64,000 nt of DNA from SIG575 sp964507395 (GCA_964507395.1 CAZDQE010000004.1:9735-73734); one strand, 5' to 3'; numbered from the stretch's first letter, positions 8,190 to 17,084 are shown. Made by a program: numbers and translations. Notes: generated by a model not told the origin, from the sequence alone.

Positions 8190-9467
8190 TTATTTTTCAA
8201 GTCTTTTGCTAACTGCTCTGCCGTGAGCCTGTAAGCCTTCTTTTTCGGCAAATCTAACAACATCTTCGCCAACCTCGTTCAGTGCTTCCTCAGAGAAATA
8301 AATGAATGAAGATTTTTTTATGAAATCATCAACAGAAAGGGGAGAACTGAATCTTGCTGTACCTGATGTGGGAAGAGTGTGGTTAGGACCGGCGAAATAG
8401 TCGCCGAGTGATTCGGGAACATTTTTGCCGAGGAAAATTGAGCCTGCATTTGTAATAAGATTGAGAAACTCAAAAGGATTCTCAACGCAAACCTCAAGGT
8501 GTTCGGGCGCAATTTCGTTGCTGATTTCCACAGCCTGCTTCATATTGTCAGCGATGATGATTTTGCCGTTTGTGTCAATTGAAGTTCTTGCAATTTCACA
8601 TCTTGGAAGCTCAGGAATCTGTTTCTCGAGCTCTTCTGAAACTTTGTAAGCCAGTTCTTCTGAATCAGTGATGAGAACTGCACTTGCAAGCTTGTCATGC
8701 TCTGCCTGTGAAAGCAAGTCAGCGGCGACAAATTCAGGATTACATGTGCCGTCTGCAAGAACAAGAATTTCACTGGGACCTGCAATCATGTCGATATCAA
8801 CGATGCCGTAAAGCATTCTCTTTGCAGTTGCAACGAACACATTACCGGGACCCACAACCTTATCAACCTTTGTTACTGTTTCTGTGCCGTATGCAAGAGC
8901 GGCAACTGCCTGTGCACCGCCTGTTTTAAAAATCCTGTCAACACCTGCAACCTTTGCTGCAGCAAGGATGGGAGCAGGAATTTTACCTGTTTCGTCAGGG
9001 GGAGTTACCATGACAATTTCCTTAACGCCTGCGATTTTTGCAGGAACTGCATTCATAAGAACGCTTGAAGGATATCTTGCGGTGCCACCGGGAACATAAA
9101 GACCAACTTTTTCGATAGGTGTGATTTTCTGTCCGAGAATTACGCCGTCTTTATCGTTTATAATAAAGTTATTTCTCACCTGATGTGAATGGAAGTGGTG
9201 AATATTATCTCTTGCTTTTTTAAGTGTAGAAATAAAATCTTTATCTTCTGATTCGTAAGCTTCTTCGATCTCTTCTTTAGTCACTTCAAGGTTTTCAACA
9301 ACAGCTTTGTCAAATTTCAGGCTGTATTCTTTGAGTGCTTTGTCGCCATTCTTTCTGACGTTATCAATAATGTCTGAAACGATATCTTCAACACCGCTTT
9401 TTGTGTTAATGTCACGTGTTAAAATATCTTCCTTTTTTGCATCAGCCATTTTAATTATTTTAATCAT
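8190..9467 (-). CDS. hisD: Histidinol dehydrogenase HisD
   Basis: A 425-aa zinc-dependent NAD dehydrogenase performing the last two oxidations, histidinol to histidine. The family signature region is DMIAGPSEILVLADG...AADLLSQAEHD, and catalytic Glu-His is in EIAPEHLEV. The C-terminal NHTLPTSGTARFSSPLSV is diagnostic. The start overlaps the hisG stop by 4 nt. Confidence 0.97.
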   Translation of the reverse strand: MIKIIKMADAKKEDILTRDINTKSGVEDIVSDIIDNVRKNGDKALKEYSLKFDKAVVENLEVTKEEIEEAYESEDKDFISTLKKARDNIHHFHSHQVRNNFIINDKDGVILGQKITPIEKVGLYVPGGTARYPSSVLMNAVPAKIAGVKEIVMVTPPDETGKIPAPILAAAKVAGVDRIFKTGGAQAVAALAYGTETVTKVDKVVGPGNVFVATAKRMLYGIVDIDMIAGPSEILVLADGTCNPEFVAADLLSQAEHDKLASAVLITDSEELAYKVSEELEKQIPELPRCEIARTSIDTNGKIIIADNMKQAVEISNEIAPEHLEVCVENPFEFLNLITNAGSIFLGKNVPESLGDYFAGPNHTLPTSGTARFSSPLSVDDFIKKSSFIYFSEEALNEVGEDVVRFAEKEGLQAHGRAVSKRLEK

Positions 9468-10096
9468 TTCTTAACCTCCTGAAGTTTTTTGCTTAATTTT
9501 TCAGTAAGTTCATTTATAGTTTCCTGCTTAAATCTGTAAGAGGATTTGTTTGCGATAAGTCTTGCGCTGATGGGTAATATTTTCTCAAAGACTGAAAGGT
9601 TGTTTTCTTTGAGAGTTGTACCTGTTTCAACGATGTCCACAATAACATCTGAAAGACCTAAGAGGGGAGCAATCTCGATTGAGCCGTTAAGCTTAATGAT
9701 ATCGATTTCCCTGTTGAAGGATGCATAATATCTCTTCGCAATATTCGGAAACTTTGTAGCAACACGAATCGGTCTGTCGGGGTCTTCAACGTAATCATTT
9801 TTGGCGGCAACGCACATGTTACATTTGCCGATATCAAGGTCGAGAAGCTCGAAAACATCAAAGTCACCCTCGTCAAGACAATCCTTTCCGACAATGCCTA
9901 TGTCTGCAGCTCCGTGTGCTATATAAACAGCAACATCAGAGGGTTTCACAAGCAGATATCGAACACCGTTATCCGGGTTTTCAAAAACAAGCTTTCTGTT
10001 GTCAGCATAAATTTCAGCACAATCGTAACCGATTGATGAAAGAAGATTGTAAACTTTATCGCCGAGACGACCTTTAGGTAAAGCAATGTTAAGCAT
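9464..10096 (-). CDS. hisG: ATP phosphoribosyltransferase, short form HisG
   Basis: At 210 aa this is the short HisG form, which lacks the C-terminal histidine-binding domain and needs HisZ for activity and feedback control. It has the N-terminal ALPKGRLGDKV and the PRPP-binding stretch DVIVDIVETGTTLKEN. The one-base overlap with the hisZ stop supports stoichiometric co-translation of the HisZ-HisG octamer. Confidence 0.97.
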   Translation of the reverse strand: MLNIALPKGRLGDKVYNLLSSIGYDCAEIYADNRKLVFENPDNGVRYLLVKPSDVAVYIAHGAADIGIVGKDCLDEGDFDVFELLDLDIGKCNMCVAAKNDYVEDPDRPIRVATKFPNIAKRYYASFNREIDIIKLNGSIEIAPLLGLSDVIVDIVETGTTLKENNLSVFEKILPISARLIANKSSYRFKQETINELTEKLSKKLQEVKK

Positions 10097-11202
10097 TATT
10101 CTCCCTCCTTAAGCTCGCCGTCAAATGTGTAAACAGATTTGTAATTATAGTCAGTAGGCTCACTGATTTCAACCTTGACTGATTTTCCTTCGTCAGCAAA
10201 TTTTTTAACGCATCTGAGAAGCTCTGCTGCTGAGCCGCCTTTGTTTATGATCACAACTTCTGTATCAAATTCTTTTTTATTAGGATACCAGAGATTAAGG
10301 TTATCAAGGTAAATTGCAAAACCTATAGCCTCCGTATGCTTTCTGATTTTATTCGCGAGATTGTCGTATCTGCCGCCTGCAAGTACAGCACCCGGAGCTT
10401 TCTTGACAAAGCCCTGGAAAATAATTCCGTTGTAGTAATCAGTGTTATTGAGAACAGAAAAATCAACTGTTACATTTTCGTCATAACCACTGATTCGGAG
10501 AGCCTCGGAAATTACCTTGAAATCTGCTATAGCTTCTGAAAAATCAAATCCGTTTTCATCAAATTTTTCAAGCTTTTCAATAACAGAATCAGTTTTACCG
10601 TTTACAGAAATTACTTCAATAAACTTGTCTGCATCAATTTCGTTTTCAGTGAGAAGTTTTTTCAGGTCGTGCATGTTTTTGCCGATAATGTAATCTATTA
10701 CTTGCTTTCTCAGTTTTCTTGAAATGCCGTACTTTTCATTCAGTTCAGAAATCACCGACATGTGGGAAATTGAAAGAATATTGTTTGAATCAATTTTGTT
10801 CAGACTTTCGACAGCAAGGAGAATAATTTCAGAAATATTGTAAGAATCAAGCTTGCCCAGCACCTCAACGCCTGTCTGCTTTATCTCTTTATAATCATGG
10901 GTGTTTTTTCCGATTCTGTAAACGCTTTCGTTGTAGTAAGCCTTAGTCAGAGTATCACGTGAAATCCTTGAGTTTTTAACGATTGAAAGAGTGATATCAG
11001 GCTTAAGTGCCATAAGACGTCCGTCAGAATTGTTGAAAGCAATAATGCCTTCGCCTGAAAGGAAATCTCTGTTATCACTGTAAAAACTGTACTCCTCAAA
11101 TTTAGCCATACAGTATTTTTTGTAACCGAATTTTTCAAAAAGTGAAGCCAGTTCAATAGTAAGCTTGTCCTCAATCGGCAATGAATTTATGTATTGCTGC
11201 AA
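10096..11202 (-). CDS. hisZ: ATP phosphoribosyltransferase regulatory subunit HisZ
   Basis: A 368-aa histidyl-tRNA synthetase paralogue without tRNA-charging function. It has class II synthetase motifs such as RLMALKPDITLSIVKN (motif 2 region), ESVYRIGKNTHDYKEIKQTGVEVLG split by short loops, and a glycine-rich VLAGGRYDNL near residue 290. It is the first gene of the operon. Its TTG start reads through QQYINSLPIEDK and lies about 30 nt from the predicted -10 element, so the leader is too short for an attenuator. Confidence 0.95.
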   Translation of the reverse strand: MQQYINSLPIEDKLTIELASLFEKFGYKKYCMAKFEEYSFYSDNRDFLSGEGIIAFNNSDGRLMALKPDITLSIVKNSRISRDTLTKAYYNESVYRIGKNTHDYKEIKQTGVEVLGKLDSYNISEIILLAVESLNKIDSNNILSISHMSVISELNEKYGISRKLRKQVIDYIIGKNMHDLKKLLTENEIDADKFIEVISVNGKTDSVIEKLEKFDENGFDFSEAIADFKVISEALRISGYDENVTVDFSVLNNTDYYNGIIFQGFVKKAPGAVLAGGRYDNLANKIRKHTEAIGFAIYLDNLNLWYPNKKEFDTEVVIINKGGSAAELLRCVKKFADEGKSVKVEISEPTDYNYKSVYTFDGELKEGE

Positions 11203-11235
11203 AAGGATACACCCCCAAAATAAATATACTATAAT

Positions 11236-11264
11236 ATTATACTATAATTCACCGCTTTAGTAAA
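11236..11264 (-). promoter_or_regulatory. Sigma-A-like promoter of the histidine operon
   Basis: Minus-strand -35 TTTACT (11264-11259) and -10 TATAAT (11241-11236) are separated by 17 bp, about 30 bp before the hisZ start. No T-box or terminator-antiterminator fits in the short leader. Confidence 0.7.
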
Positions 11265-11380
11265 GTAAAACATTTCAAAAAATGATAGATATTTTTGTAT
11301 AAAAATCCTATAAAGTTGTATAAAATGACAGTGTTTCACGGCAGGGCAAAATCATCAGCCTTTCAGGTCGTGAAGGCTAT

Positions 11381-12607
11381 TTGACAACTGCTGATATCGG
11401 TTACGGCACAGGCACAGGCTTCAAAGGCTACAACTGCCGACATGACTGGTTTCCGTTCTTCGAAGGCATCAGTGAAAAAGCATATTCCGACAAGGAACTT
11501 GAGCAGAGAAAGAATGAAACCGTTACATACAACGATAAAACAATGTCCAGGTACGATGCCGAGCAGAAGCAGAGAGTCATGGAACGGCAGATAAGAAAAG
11601 AGCGTTCAAAGTTAGCTGCTCTCGATACCGCAATCAAAGCCACAGATGATGAAGAGCTGAAAGTAAGGCTCAAAAATGACTTTGACAACCTCTCCGTCAA
11701 ACTTAAATCCCACGAAGCAAAGTATAAGGACTTTTCTTATAAAATAGGTTTACCGCCACAAAAACAGCGGTTACAGATATATGGATTCAACAGGAGTGTA
11801 AGTCAGAAGGCGGTGCACGGAGCAAAAGAATTAAAGCATTTCAGAGAAGATTCTAAAGCCACAGCGCAACAATATAAACGATATGTTGAAAGATTAGGTG
11901 AAAAAGAAGTCGGAAGTTTCCGCGATTTTGCTAAGCTTAAAGAGCAAGGCTCTGCCGACTGGGACAAACTTCAACTTAAATACCGATACAAAGGCATTGA
12001 CCAAAGGCTTCTCGAAAGAACACCATCGTATAAAGTCATGGATATCAAAGACGGTGTGCCTCAAAACTATAGCGATTGTGCTTTATCTCTTGATACAACA
12101 CAAAAATCTGTTGTTTACAGATATTCAGACGGCAACGGACACTGTTCAACTATAAATACATATGCTGCTACAGGTAAAATCACATCGCCAACAGCAGTAA
12201 GTGACTTCAATGAATTGGATGATACCATTGCCGGAATGTATCTTCCTGAAAACACAGTTGTCTTCAGAGGTACAAAGCGAGCATATATTGAGGGACTTGA
12301 AGAACTTGAAGGAAAGCTGCCTTTACCTGATTGGAAGAAACAATCTATCAAAATCAAATCTTTTGCTTCTACATCATTATTCAGAGACACAGCGTACGAC
12401 AGTGATGTTGAAATGACAATTCTCGTTCCAAAAGGGAAGCGAGGAGCTGGATACATTAACGATATATCACATCATCATTTAATAAAAAAAGGCGAAGAAT
12501 ATGAAGTAGTATTGCAAAACAATTCCGATTATGGTATAATTGAGGCACAGTATTTCAAAGGCAAATTATTCTTAGTCGTTGAATGGTTGGGAGTGAAACT
12601 AACATGA
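11381..12607 (+). CDS. 5'-truncated phage minor capsid protein fused to an ADP-ribosyltransferase domain (prophage remnant)
   Basis: The frame is open from 11324, and the first in-frame start is a TTG at 11381 without an SD. The upstream codons (QGKIISLSG) and the first 35 residues (GYGTGTGFKGYNCRHDWFPFF) are the C-terminal end of a phage minor capsid protein 2 domain with its conserved NCRH motif. So most of the capsid domain is missing. Residues about 45-200 are charged and helical. Residues about 225-408 show ADP-ribosyltransferase exoenzyme motifs: the NAD-binding Arg in VVFRGT, the STS-type FASTSL, and an E-x-E in GEEYEVVL. Such fusions occur in prophages, where the transferase may modify host or virion proteins. 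The gene overlaps the next one by 4 nt. Without its true start it may not be expressed. Confidence 0.72.
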   Translation: MTTADIGYGTGTGFKGYNCRHDWFPFFEGISEKAYSDKELEQRKNETVTYNDKTMSRYDAEQKQRVMERQIRKERSKLAALDTAIKATDDEELKVRLKNDFDNLSVKLKSHEAKYKDFSYKIGLPPQKQRLQIYGFNRSVSQKAVHGAKELKHFREDSKATAQQYKRYVERLGEKEVGSFRDFAKLKEQGSADWDKLQLKYRYKGIDQRLLERTPSYKVMDIKDGVPQNYSDCALSLDTTQKSVVYRYSDGNGHCSTINTYAATGKITSPTAVSDFNELDDTIAGMYLPENTVVFRGTKRAYIEGLEELEGKLPLPDWKKQSIKIKSFASTSLFRDTAYDSDVEMTILVPKGKRGAGYINDISHHHLIKKGEEYEVVLQNNSDYGIIEAQYFKGKLFLVVEWLGVKLT

Positions 12608-12885
12608 ATGAAGATAAAGCAAGACAGTATGCTGATGACTGTGAAAAAAGCGGTAATCTTGATTATCCTTTGGCAGGAAGTATACGAACACCAAAATGCA
12701 AAATCTGCAAGAATGCTGATTTCAAGTACGGAACATGGGATGAGCCCGTATGCTTATTTTTAAAAACCGAAATGCCTGAAGATTTGTTGCGCTGTTTAAC
12801 TTATGAGTGTGAACACTTCATTCACGATAAAACAAGCAAATTCAATCAGTTTTTTGACAAGAATCTCAATCCTTTGCTCAAATAA
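12604..12885 (+). CDS. Small Cys-containing phage-associated protein of unknown function
   Basis: This 93-aa protein is not a family I recognise. Its ATG overlaps the stop of the ADP-ribosyltransferase gene (ATGA at 12604-12607), which implies translational coupling. It contains paired cysteines, CKICKNADF, and later single Cys residues in VCLFL, LRCLTYECEHF, so a zinc site is possible. It might be a phage structural accessory, or a partner or immunity protein of the transferase; only the overlap supports the latter. Confidence 0.6.
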   Translation: MNEDKARQYADDCEKSGNLDYPLAGSIRTPKCKICKNADFKYGTWDEPVCLFLKTEMPEDLLRCLTYECEHFIHDKTSKFNQFFDKNLNPLLK

Positions 12886-12903
12886 ATCTATTTTATTGAT
12901 TTA

Positions 12904-12928
12904 AGCATCCTTCCAAGGGTGCTTTTTC
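12904..12928 (+). terminator. Terminator after the small phage gene
   Basis: AGCATCC (12904-12910) pairs with GGGTGCT (12917-12923, one G-T), followed by TTTTT. Confidence 0.6.
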
Positions 12929-12948
12929 ATACCTAAAATTCAATAATC

Positions 12949-12982
12949 AAACACCTTACTTTCGCAGTAGGGTGTTTTTTTA
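12949..12982 (+). terminator. Second terminator within the prophage remnant
   Basis: AAACACC (12949-12955) pairs with GGTGTTT (12971-12977), with an inner TACT/AGTA stem, followed by a T run. It lies ahead of the scaffold-gene fragment, as is common between phage morphogenesis genes. Confidence 0.6.
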
Positions 12983-13012
12983 TACCAACTTTTCGAGGAA
13001 GGAGGTAAAAAA

Positions 13013-13105
13013 ATGACAACAGACGAACGCAAAGGCTTTGGTCTTACAGATGAGCAGTGCCAGCAGGTGTCTGACCTTCATAATAATGAGGTTTTGGTTT
13101 TGTGA
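13013..13105 (+). pseudogene. Truncated phage scaffold (GP20-like) gene, 30 codons
   Basis: An ideal SD (GGAGG, 7 nt before the ATG) starts a 30-codon frame whose beginning, DERKGFGLTDEQCQQV, resembles the conserved opening of phage minor structural GP20/scaffolding proteins (typically an LGLTDEQ motif). The frame stops after VLVL, where chromosomal sequence resumes. The order minor capsid, small gene, scaffold is the normal phage order, so this is the right end of the prophage scrap. Confidence 0.5.
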
Positions 13106-13119
13106 TGAGAAAATAAGTG

Positions 13120-13148
13120 TTTACTTTGAAAGGTGAGAGTGATATAAT
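13120..13148 (+). promoter_or_regulatory. Promoter of the GNAT gene
   Basis: A -35 TTTACT (13120-13125), 17-bp spacer and -10 TATAAT (13143-13148) lie 38 bp before the ATG at 13186. Confidence 0.65.
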
Positions 13149-13185
13149 TAAATTCAATGAATGAATCAATCAGAGGTATACGATT

Positions 13186-13623
13186 ATGTTTATACTCGAA
13201 GAAGTGAATAATGATAATTTTTCTTATTACACAGAATATGATAAGGCTTTTGAAAAAGAATTGAACCAATATCAATCAAGAATTTATCCGTCAAAAGATG
13301 CTGCATTTCTCAGCTGGTATCATATAAAGTTAAGAAGAAAATACATCGGTGCTGTATGGCTTGAAAAGTGTGCAAAAGACGATTTTGCTGTGCTGGGTAT
13401 CTTTATTGCTGATAAAAAACACAGGAATAAAGGAATCGGCAGACGCGCAATCAAACAGATAATTATAAATGATTTACAATATTTCGGCACAAAGAAAATT
13501 GTGCTCCGTGTCCGCGAAGAAAACGAACAAGCAATCAGGTGTTATAAAAAAGTTGGCTTTAAAGAACAAAGAAGATTTCAGAAAGATAATCTGAATGTGA
13601 TTGAAATGATGTATGAGATGTAA
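13186..13623 (+). CDS. GNAT family N-acetyltransferase
   Basis: A 145-aa single-domain acetyltransferase. The acetyl-CoA pyrophosphate loop is in FIADKKHRNKGIGRRAIKQ (motif A, about residues 66-85, R-x-x-G-x-G/A pattern). Motif B is seen in IVLRVREENEQAIRCYKKVGF (split: strand, then NEQAIRCYKKVGF), which is the form found in RimI-like small-molecule or protein acetyltransferases. The substrate is not predictable. It has its own promoter and is followed 27 nt later by a glycosidase gene on the same strand. Confidence 0.85.
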   Translation: MFILEEVNNDNFSYYTEYDKAFEKELNQYQSRIYPSKDAAFLSWYHIKLRRKYIGAVWLEKCAKDDFAVLGIFIADKKHRNKGIGRRAIKQIIINDLQYFGTKKIVLRVREENEQAIRCYKKVGFKEQRRFQKDNLNVIEMMYEM

Positions 13624-13650
13624 ATTAATTTTGTAAAGCGAGGGAAAAAC

Positions 13651-15150
13651 ATGACTTTTGATATCAATGAATTTACTGCAAAAATAATCTGTGAAAATCA
13701 GGTTTCCGATGCTGTTATTGACACAGCTTCAAGAAATAATGAATTGGATTTATTTCTTACTGCGTATGAAGATAAACCAAAATTTATTGAACTACATTGG
13801 AATATTTCTGAAGATAAAGATATCCTTGTTTTAGGTGATGTCTGGGAAAGAAGCTATGGTGATCTTGAATTCAGAATTCTGTCTGATAACAACAGATCAA
13901 TGCCTTGGTATTTTATTGCAACAAATAAGAAAGAATGCTTTTGTTTCGGCGTAAAAACAATGGCAAATTCTTTCGTCAGTTTCAGATATGACGAGTCAGG
14001 GATTACCGCTGTGCTTGATGTTAGAAACGGCGGAAACGGTGTACATCTCAATGGCAGAAAGCTTTGTCTTGCTTCTTTTATTTATTCGCATTATGACAAC
14101 GGAAATGTTTTTGAAAACCTTAAGGATTATTGCAGAAAGTTGTGTAATAATCCTGTTCTTCCCAAAGAAAGAATATATGGCGGTAACAATTGGTATTATG
14201 CTTACGGAAAAAGCAGTTATGAGCAGATAATATCTGATGCAAAGCTCCAGGTTGAACTTTCTGAAGGTGTTGAAAACAAGCCTTTCCAGGTCATTGACGA
14301 CTGCTGGCAGTTAAATTCCTGTGAAGGACCTTGGTATCCTAATGAAAAATTCGGCGATATGAAAAAACTTGCTGACGAAATTAAAGAAATCGGTGCAAGA
14401 CCGGGAATATGGGTAAGACTTCTTCATAACAGAGATTCTGCAATTACAGATGAAATGAGAATACTCAGGGACGGAAAACGTACATACCTTGATCCCACAC
14501 GTGAAGATGTTCAGAAGTATATCAGGTCTGATATTGAAAGAATAAAATCTTGGGGATATGAGTTGATAAAACACGATTTTACAACATTTGACCTTTTCGG
14601 CAGTTGGGGAAAAGACCTTGATTCCGGAATAACCAATACTGAAAACTGGCATTTTTACGATAAAACAAAGACAAATGCAGAAATCGTCATTGACCTTTAT
14701 AAACTTATTAAAAAAGCGGCAGGAGACATGCTTATAATCGGCTGTAATACCGTTTCACACCTTTCTGCAGGACTTGTTCAGATTTCAAGAACCGGTGATG
14801 ATACAAGCGGCAGAGAATGGGAAAGAACAAGGAAAATGGGCGTAAACACCCTTGCGTTCAGACTTGCTCAGAATGAAGCATTTTATATGTGTGATGCCGA
14901 CTGTGTGGGAATATTAGACGATAACATACCATGGGAGAAAAACAGTCAGTGGCTGCATCTTCTTTCGTATTCAAATACCCCATTTTTTATTTCGTGTACT
15001 GATAAGATAAATGAAATTCAGAAAAACGATATAAAAGTAGCATATAGAACTTTTAACACACCACACACTATAAAACCCATTGACATTTTTGATACAAAAA
15101 CTCCGTCAAAATGGGAAATTGACGGAACAATTGTTGAGTATGAGTGGTGA
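13651..15150 (+). CDS. Alpha-galactosidase-like glycoside hydrolase (GH36/clan D)
   Basis: A 499-aa protein without a signal peptide, hence probably cytoplasmic. The clan-D barrel begins about residue 170 with GGNNWYYAYG. The signature FQVIDDCWQ is at about 214-221, the nucleophile Asp in LIKHDFTTFD (about 308), and the acid/base Asp in RTGDDTSG (about 383). The N-terminal beta-sandwich is short compared with classic GH36 enzymes of about 700 aa. The likely substrate is an alpha-galactoside; GH27-like or GH31-like specificity cannot be excluded. It lies downstream of a GNAT gene and upstream of a histidine phosphatase, with no transporter nearby. Confidence 0.8.
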   Translation: MTFDINEFTAKIICENQVSDAVIDTASRNNELDLFLTAYEDKPKFIELHWNISEDKDILVLGDVWERSYGDLEFRILSDNNRSMPWYFIATNKKECFCFGVKTMANSFVSFRYDESGITAVLDVRNGGNGVHLNGRKLCLASFIYSHYDNGNVFENLKDYCRKLCNNPVLPKERIYGGNNWYYAYGKSSYEQIISDAKLQVELSEGVENKPFQVIDDCWQLNSCEGPWYPNEKFGDMKKLADEIKEIGARPGIWVRLLHNRDSAITDEMRILRDGKRTYLDPTREDVQKYIRSDIERIKSWGYELIKHDFTTFDLFGSWGKDLDSGITNTENWHFYDKTKTNAEIVIDLYKLIKKAAGDMLIIGCNTVSHLSAGLVQISRTGDDTSGREWERTRKMGVNTLAFRLAQNEAFYMCDADCVGILDDNIPWEKNSQWLHLLSYSNTPFFISCTDKINEIQKNDIKVAYRTFNTPHTIKPIDIFDTKTPSKWEIDGTIVEYEW

Positions 15151-15221
15151 AATTTAATTATAGCAGATTACGATAGTGGTGCTGTTGAAGTTATGTATTG
15201 ACAAAAATTAAGGTGATTTTA

Positions 15222-15803
15222 ATGACAAAAGTATATTTCGTCAGACATGCTGAGCCAAATTATAATAATCGTGATGATATGTCAAGAGAGCTGTCCACTA
15301 AAGGATTGGTTGACAGAGAACTTGTTACGCAGTTTTTATCGGATAAAAACATTGAAGTTGTGTTGTCAAGTCCCTTTAAAAGAGCTGTTGATACTGTCGC
15401 ACACTTTGCTGATAGTAAAGGACTGAATATTGAAATTATTGATGATTTCAGAGAACGTAAGGTGGATAGTGTTTGGATTGAAGATTTTACGGCTTTCAGT
15501 AAAGCTCAATGGGCTGATTTTGATTATAAACTGTCTGACGGTGAAAGTTTAAATGAAGTTCAGAACAGGAATATTTCCGCTTTAAAGAATGTACTAAAAA
15601 AACATAAAGACAGAAACATTGTAATCGGCAGTCACGGAACAGCTTTGAGTACAATTATCAATTATTTTTATAATTCTTTCGGATATGAAGATTTTGAAAA
15701 AATCCGTACGGTTATGCCCTGGATTGTTGAATTCACTTTTCAGAATGACAAATGCACTTCAATAAAATATATTGATTTATTTATAAATGCAAAACAGGAG
15801 TAA
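15222..15803 (+). CDS. Histidine phosphatase family protein
   Basis: A 193-aa phosphoglycerate-mutase-fold protein. The catalytic RHG-type motif is VYFVRHAEPN at residues 4-13. The second Arg is in LSSPFKRAVDT (about 57), the acid Glu in FRERKVDS (about 84), and the second catalytic His in VIGSHGTALS (about 143). Its role is probably a small-molecule or sugar-phosphate phosphatase. The ATG at 15222 is chosen because AAGGTG precedes it by 6 nt; an upstream TTG adds eight unconserved residues. Confidence 0.88.
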   Translation: MTKVYFVRHAEPNYNNRDDMSRELSTKGLVDRELVTQFLSDKNIEVVLSSPFKRAVDTVAHFADSKGLNIEIIDDFRERKVDSVWIEDFTAFSKAQWADFDYKLSDGESLNEVQNRNISALKNVLKKHKDRNIVIGSHGTALSTIINYFYNSFGYEDFEKIRTVMPWIVEFTFQNDKCTSIKYIDLFINAKQE

Positions 15804-15902
15804 AAATAAATCGTTTTTGTTCAAGAAAACATTTCTGCTTACAGATATAATGGTGTTGTAAAGGTCGATTTTTACACATTATTATTTTCAGGAGATGTTA
15901 CT

Positions 15903-17084
15903 ATGGAAAATACAGAACTAATTATCAATGCGGTAAATTTCACAAAGAAAAATGCAACCCAAAACGGTATATCTGTTGAAGAAGTTGCGAAGAATGCAGG
16001 CTTTTCTATTGATTATTTCAATCGCATTTTTCTTACACATACAGGCTTTACTGTTACTGCATATATAAATTATATCAGATTAAAGCAGGCAACATATCTT
16101 CTTCGCACTACAGACAAATCGGTGCTTGATATTGCTCTTGAAATCGGATATGACTCCCATGAGGGTTTTACAAAAGCTTTTAAGAAAAAATATGGTGCTA
16201 CACCGAGCGAATATCGTTGCAAAAAGAGAAAACACATTATATATCTGGGAGAAATTGCAGATGTGTCTGTTGCCACACGTTTTATTCACAATAATCCTGA
16301 TTTTCAACTTGTTGATTCCGGCGAAGTAATAGATTTTTTGCTTGAAAAAGATGCAAAACGATACGGCTATTTTTGCACAACAATAAAATATTGTGGTCTT
16401 CAAATAGCAGCTTCCGGCGGTAATTATGAAAATGGATTTATCGGAATAGGGGATGATAGAAATAACAACTGCTACCTTGAAATATTAACAGATGATTTTA
16501 AACTATTGTCTGATTGGATAAAGCGTTTTCCACAACAAAAAGCATTTTATTCAGATGAAGATGCAGAAATAGTAAAAGAAAATCTGTCTTATTTCGATGT
16601 TGCAGAAAATCTGAAAGTAACACCACAAACACTATATTTGGGCGAACCTTTTAACTATTCACTTCCTGATAATATTAGAATCAGATTACTTACACCAAAA
16701 GATAAAGTATCAATTCTTAAGTGGGCAAACGGCCAAAAAGACGGATATATAAAACATTTGCTTAATGAACAAGATTATCTTGATGAAAATAATCTTGAAT
16801 ACGGTGTTTTTGAAAATGAAGATTTAATTGCTGTAGCTGGATGCGGAATTGATGAAGTTCATGGAATGAGGTTCAATAACTGCTGTGCAATTCGTTTTGC
16901 TGACGGTAAAGAAAGCGATAATTTATATCGTTCAATCTTTAAATTTATAACAAATGATGTATTAACAAAAGGTATTTTGCCGTTCGATGATATCCAGCAT
17001 GGTGAATATTCAAAAACTCATGGCAACTTCACGTCTACTGAATTAGGTTATGTTATTGTAAACAGGAGATATGACCTTACATAA
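15903..17084 (+). CDS. AraC-family regulator fused to a GNAT-like C-terminal domain
   Basis: In this 393-aa protein, residues about 5-105 form two AraC helix-turn-helix units: GISVEEVAKNAGFSIDYFNRIF, followed by the signature VLDIALEIGYDSHEGFTKAFKKKYGATPSEYR, both given here only as landmarks. Residues about 120-235 are of unknown fold. The C-terminal 150 residues resemble a GNAT fold: a VFENEDLIAVAGCG strand, then LYRSIFKFITNDVLTKGILP and ending ELGYVIVNRRYDL. AraC proteins normally place an effector domain N-terminally, so DNA binding first and a GNAT domain last is uncommon. The SD is GGAGAT, 6 nt before the ATG. No target operon is obvious. Confidence 0.8.
   Translation: MENTELIINAVNFTKKNATQNGISVEEVAKNAGFSIDYFNRIFLTHTGFTVTAYINYIRLKQATYLLRTTDKSVLDIALEIGYDSHEGFTKAFKKKYGATPSEYRCKKRKHIIYLGEIADVSVATRFIHNNPDFQLVDSGEVIDFLLEKDAKRYGYFCTTIKYCGLQIAASGGNYENGFIGIGDDRNNNCYLEILTDDFKLLSDWIKRFPQQKAFYSDEDAEIVKENLSYFDVAENLKVTPQTLYLGEPFNYSLPDNIRIRLLTPKDKVSILKWANGQKDGYIKHLLNEQDYLDENNLEYGVFENEDLIAVAGCGIDEVHGMRFNNCCAIRFADGKESDNLYRSIFKFITNDVLTKGILPFDDIQHGEYSKTHGNFTSTELGYVIVNRRYDLT

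Noticed and set aside
11203..11380. T-box or histidine attenuator before hisZ
   Set aside because: The predicted -10 lies only about 34 bp from the hisZ start, which leaves no room for a T-box or attenuator; the upstream bases belong to the prophage scrap.
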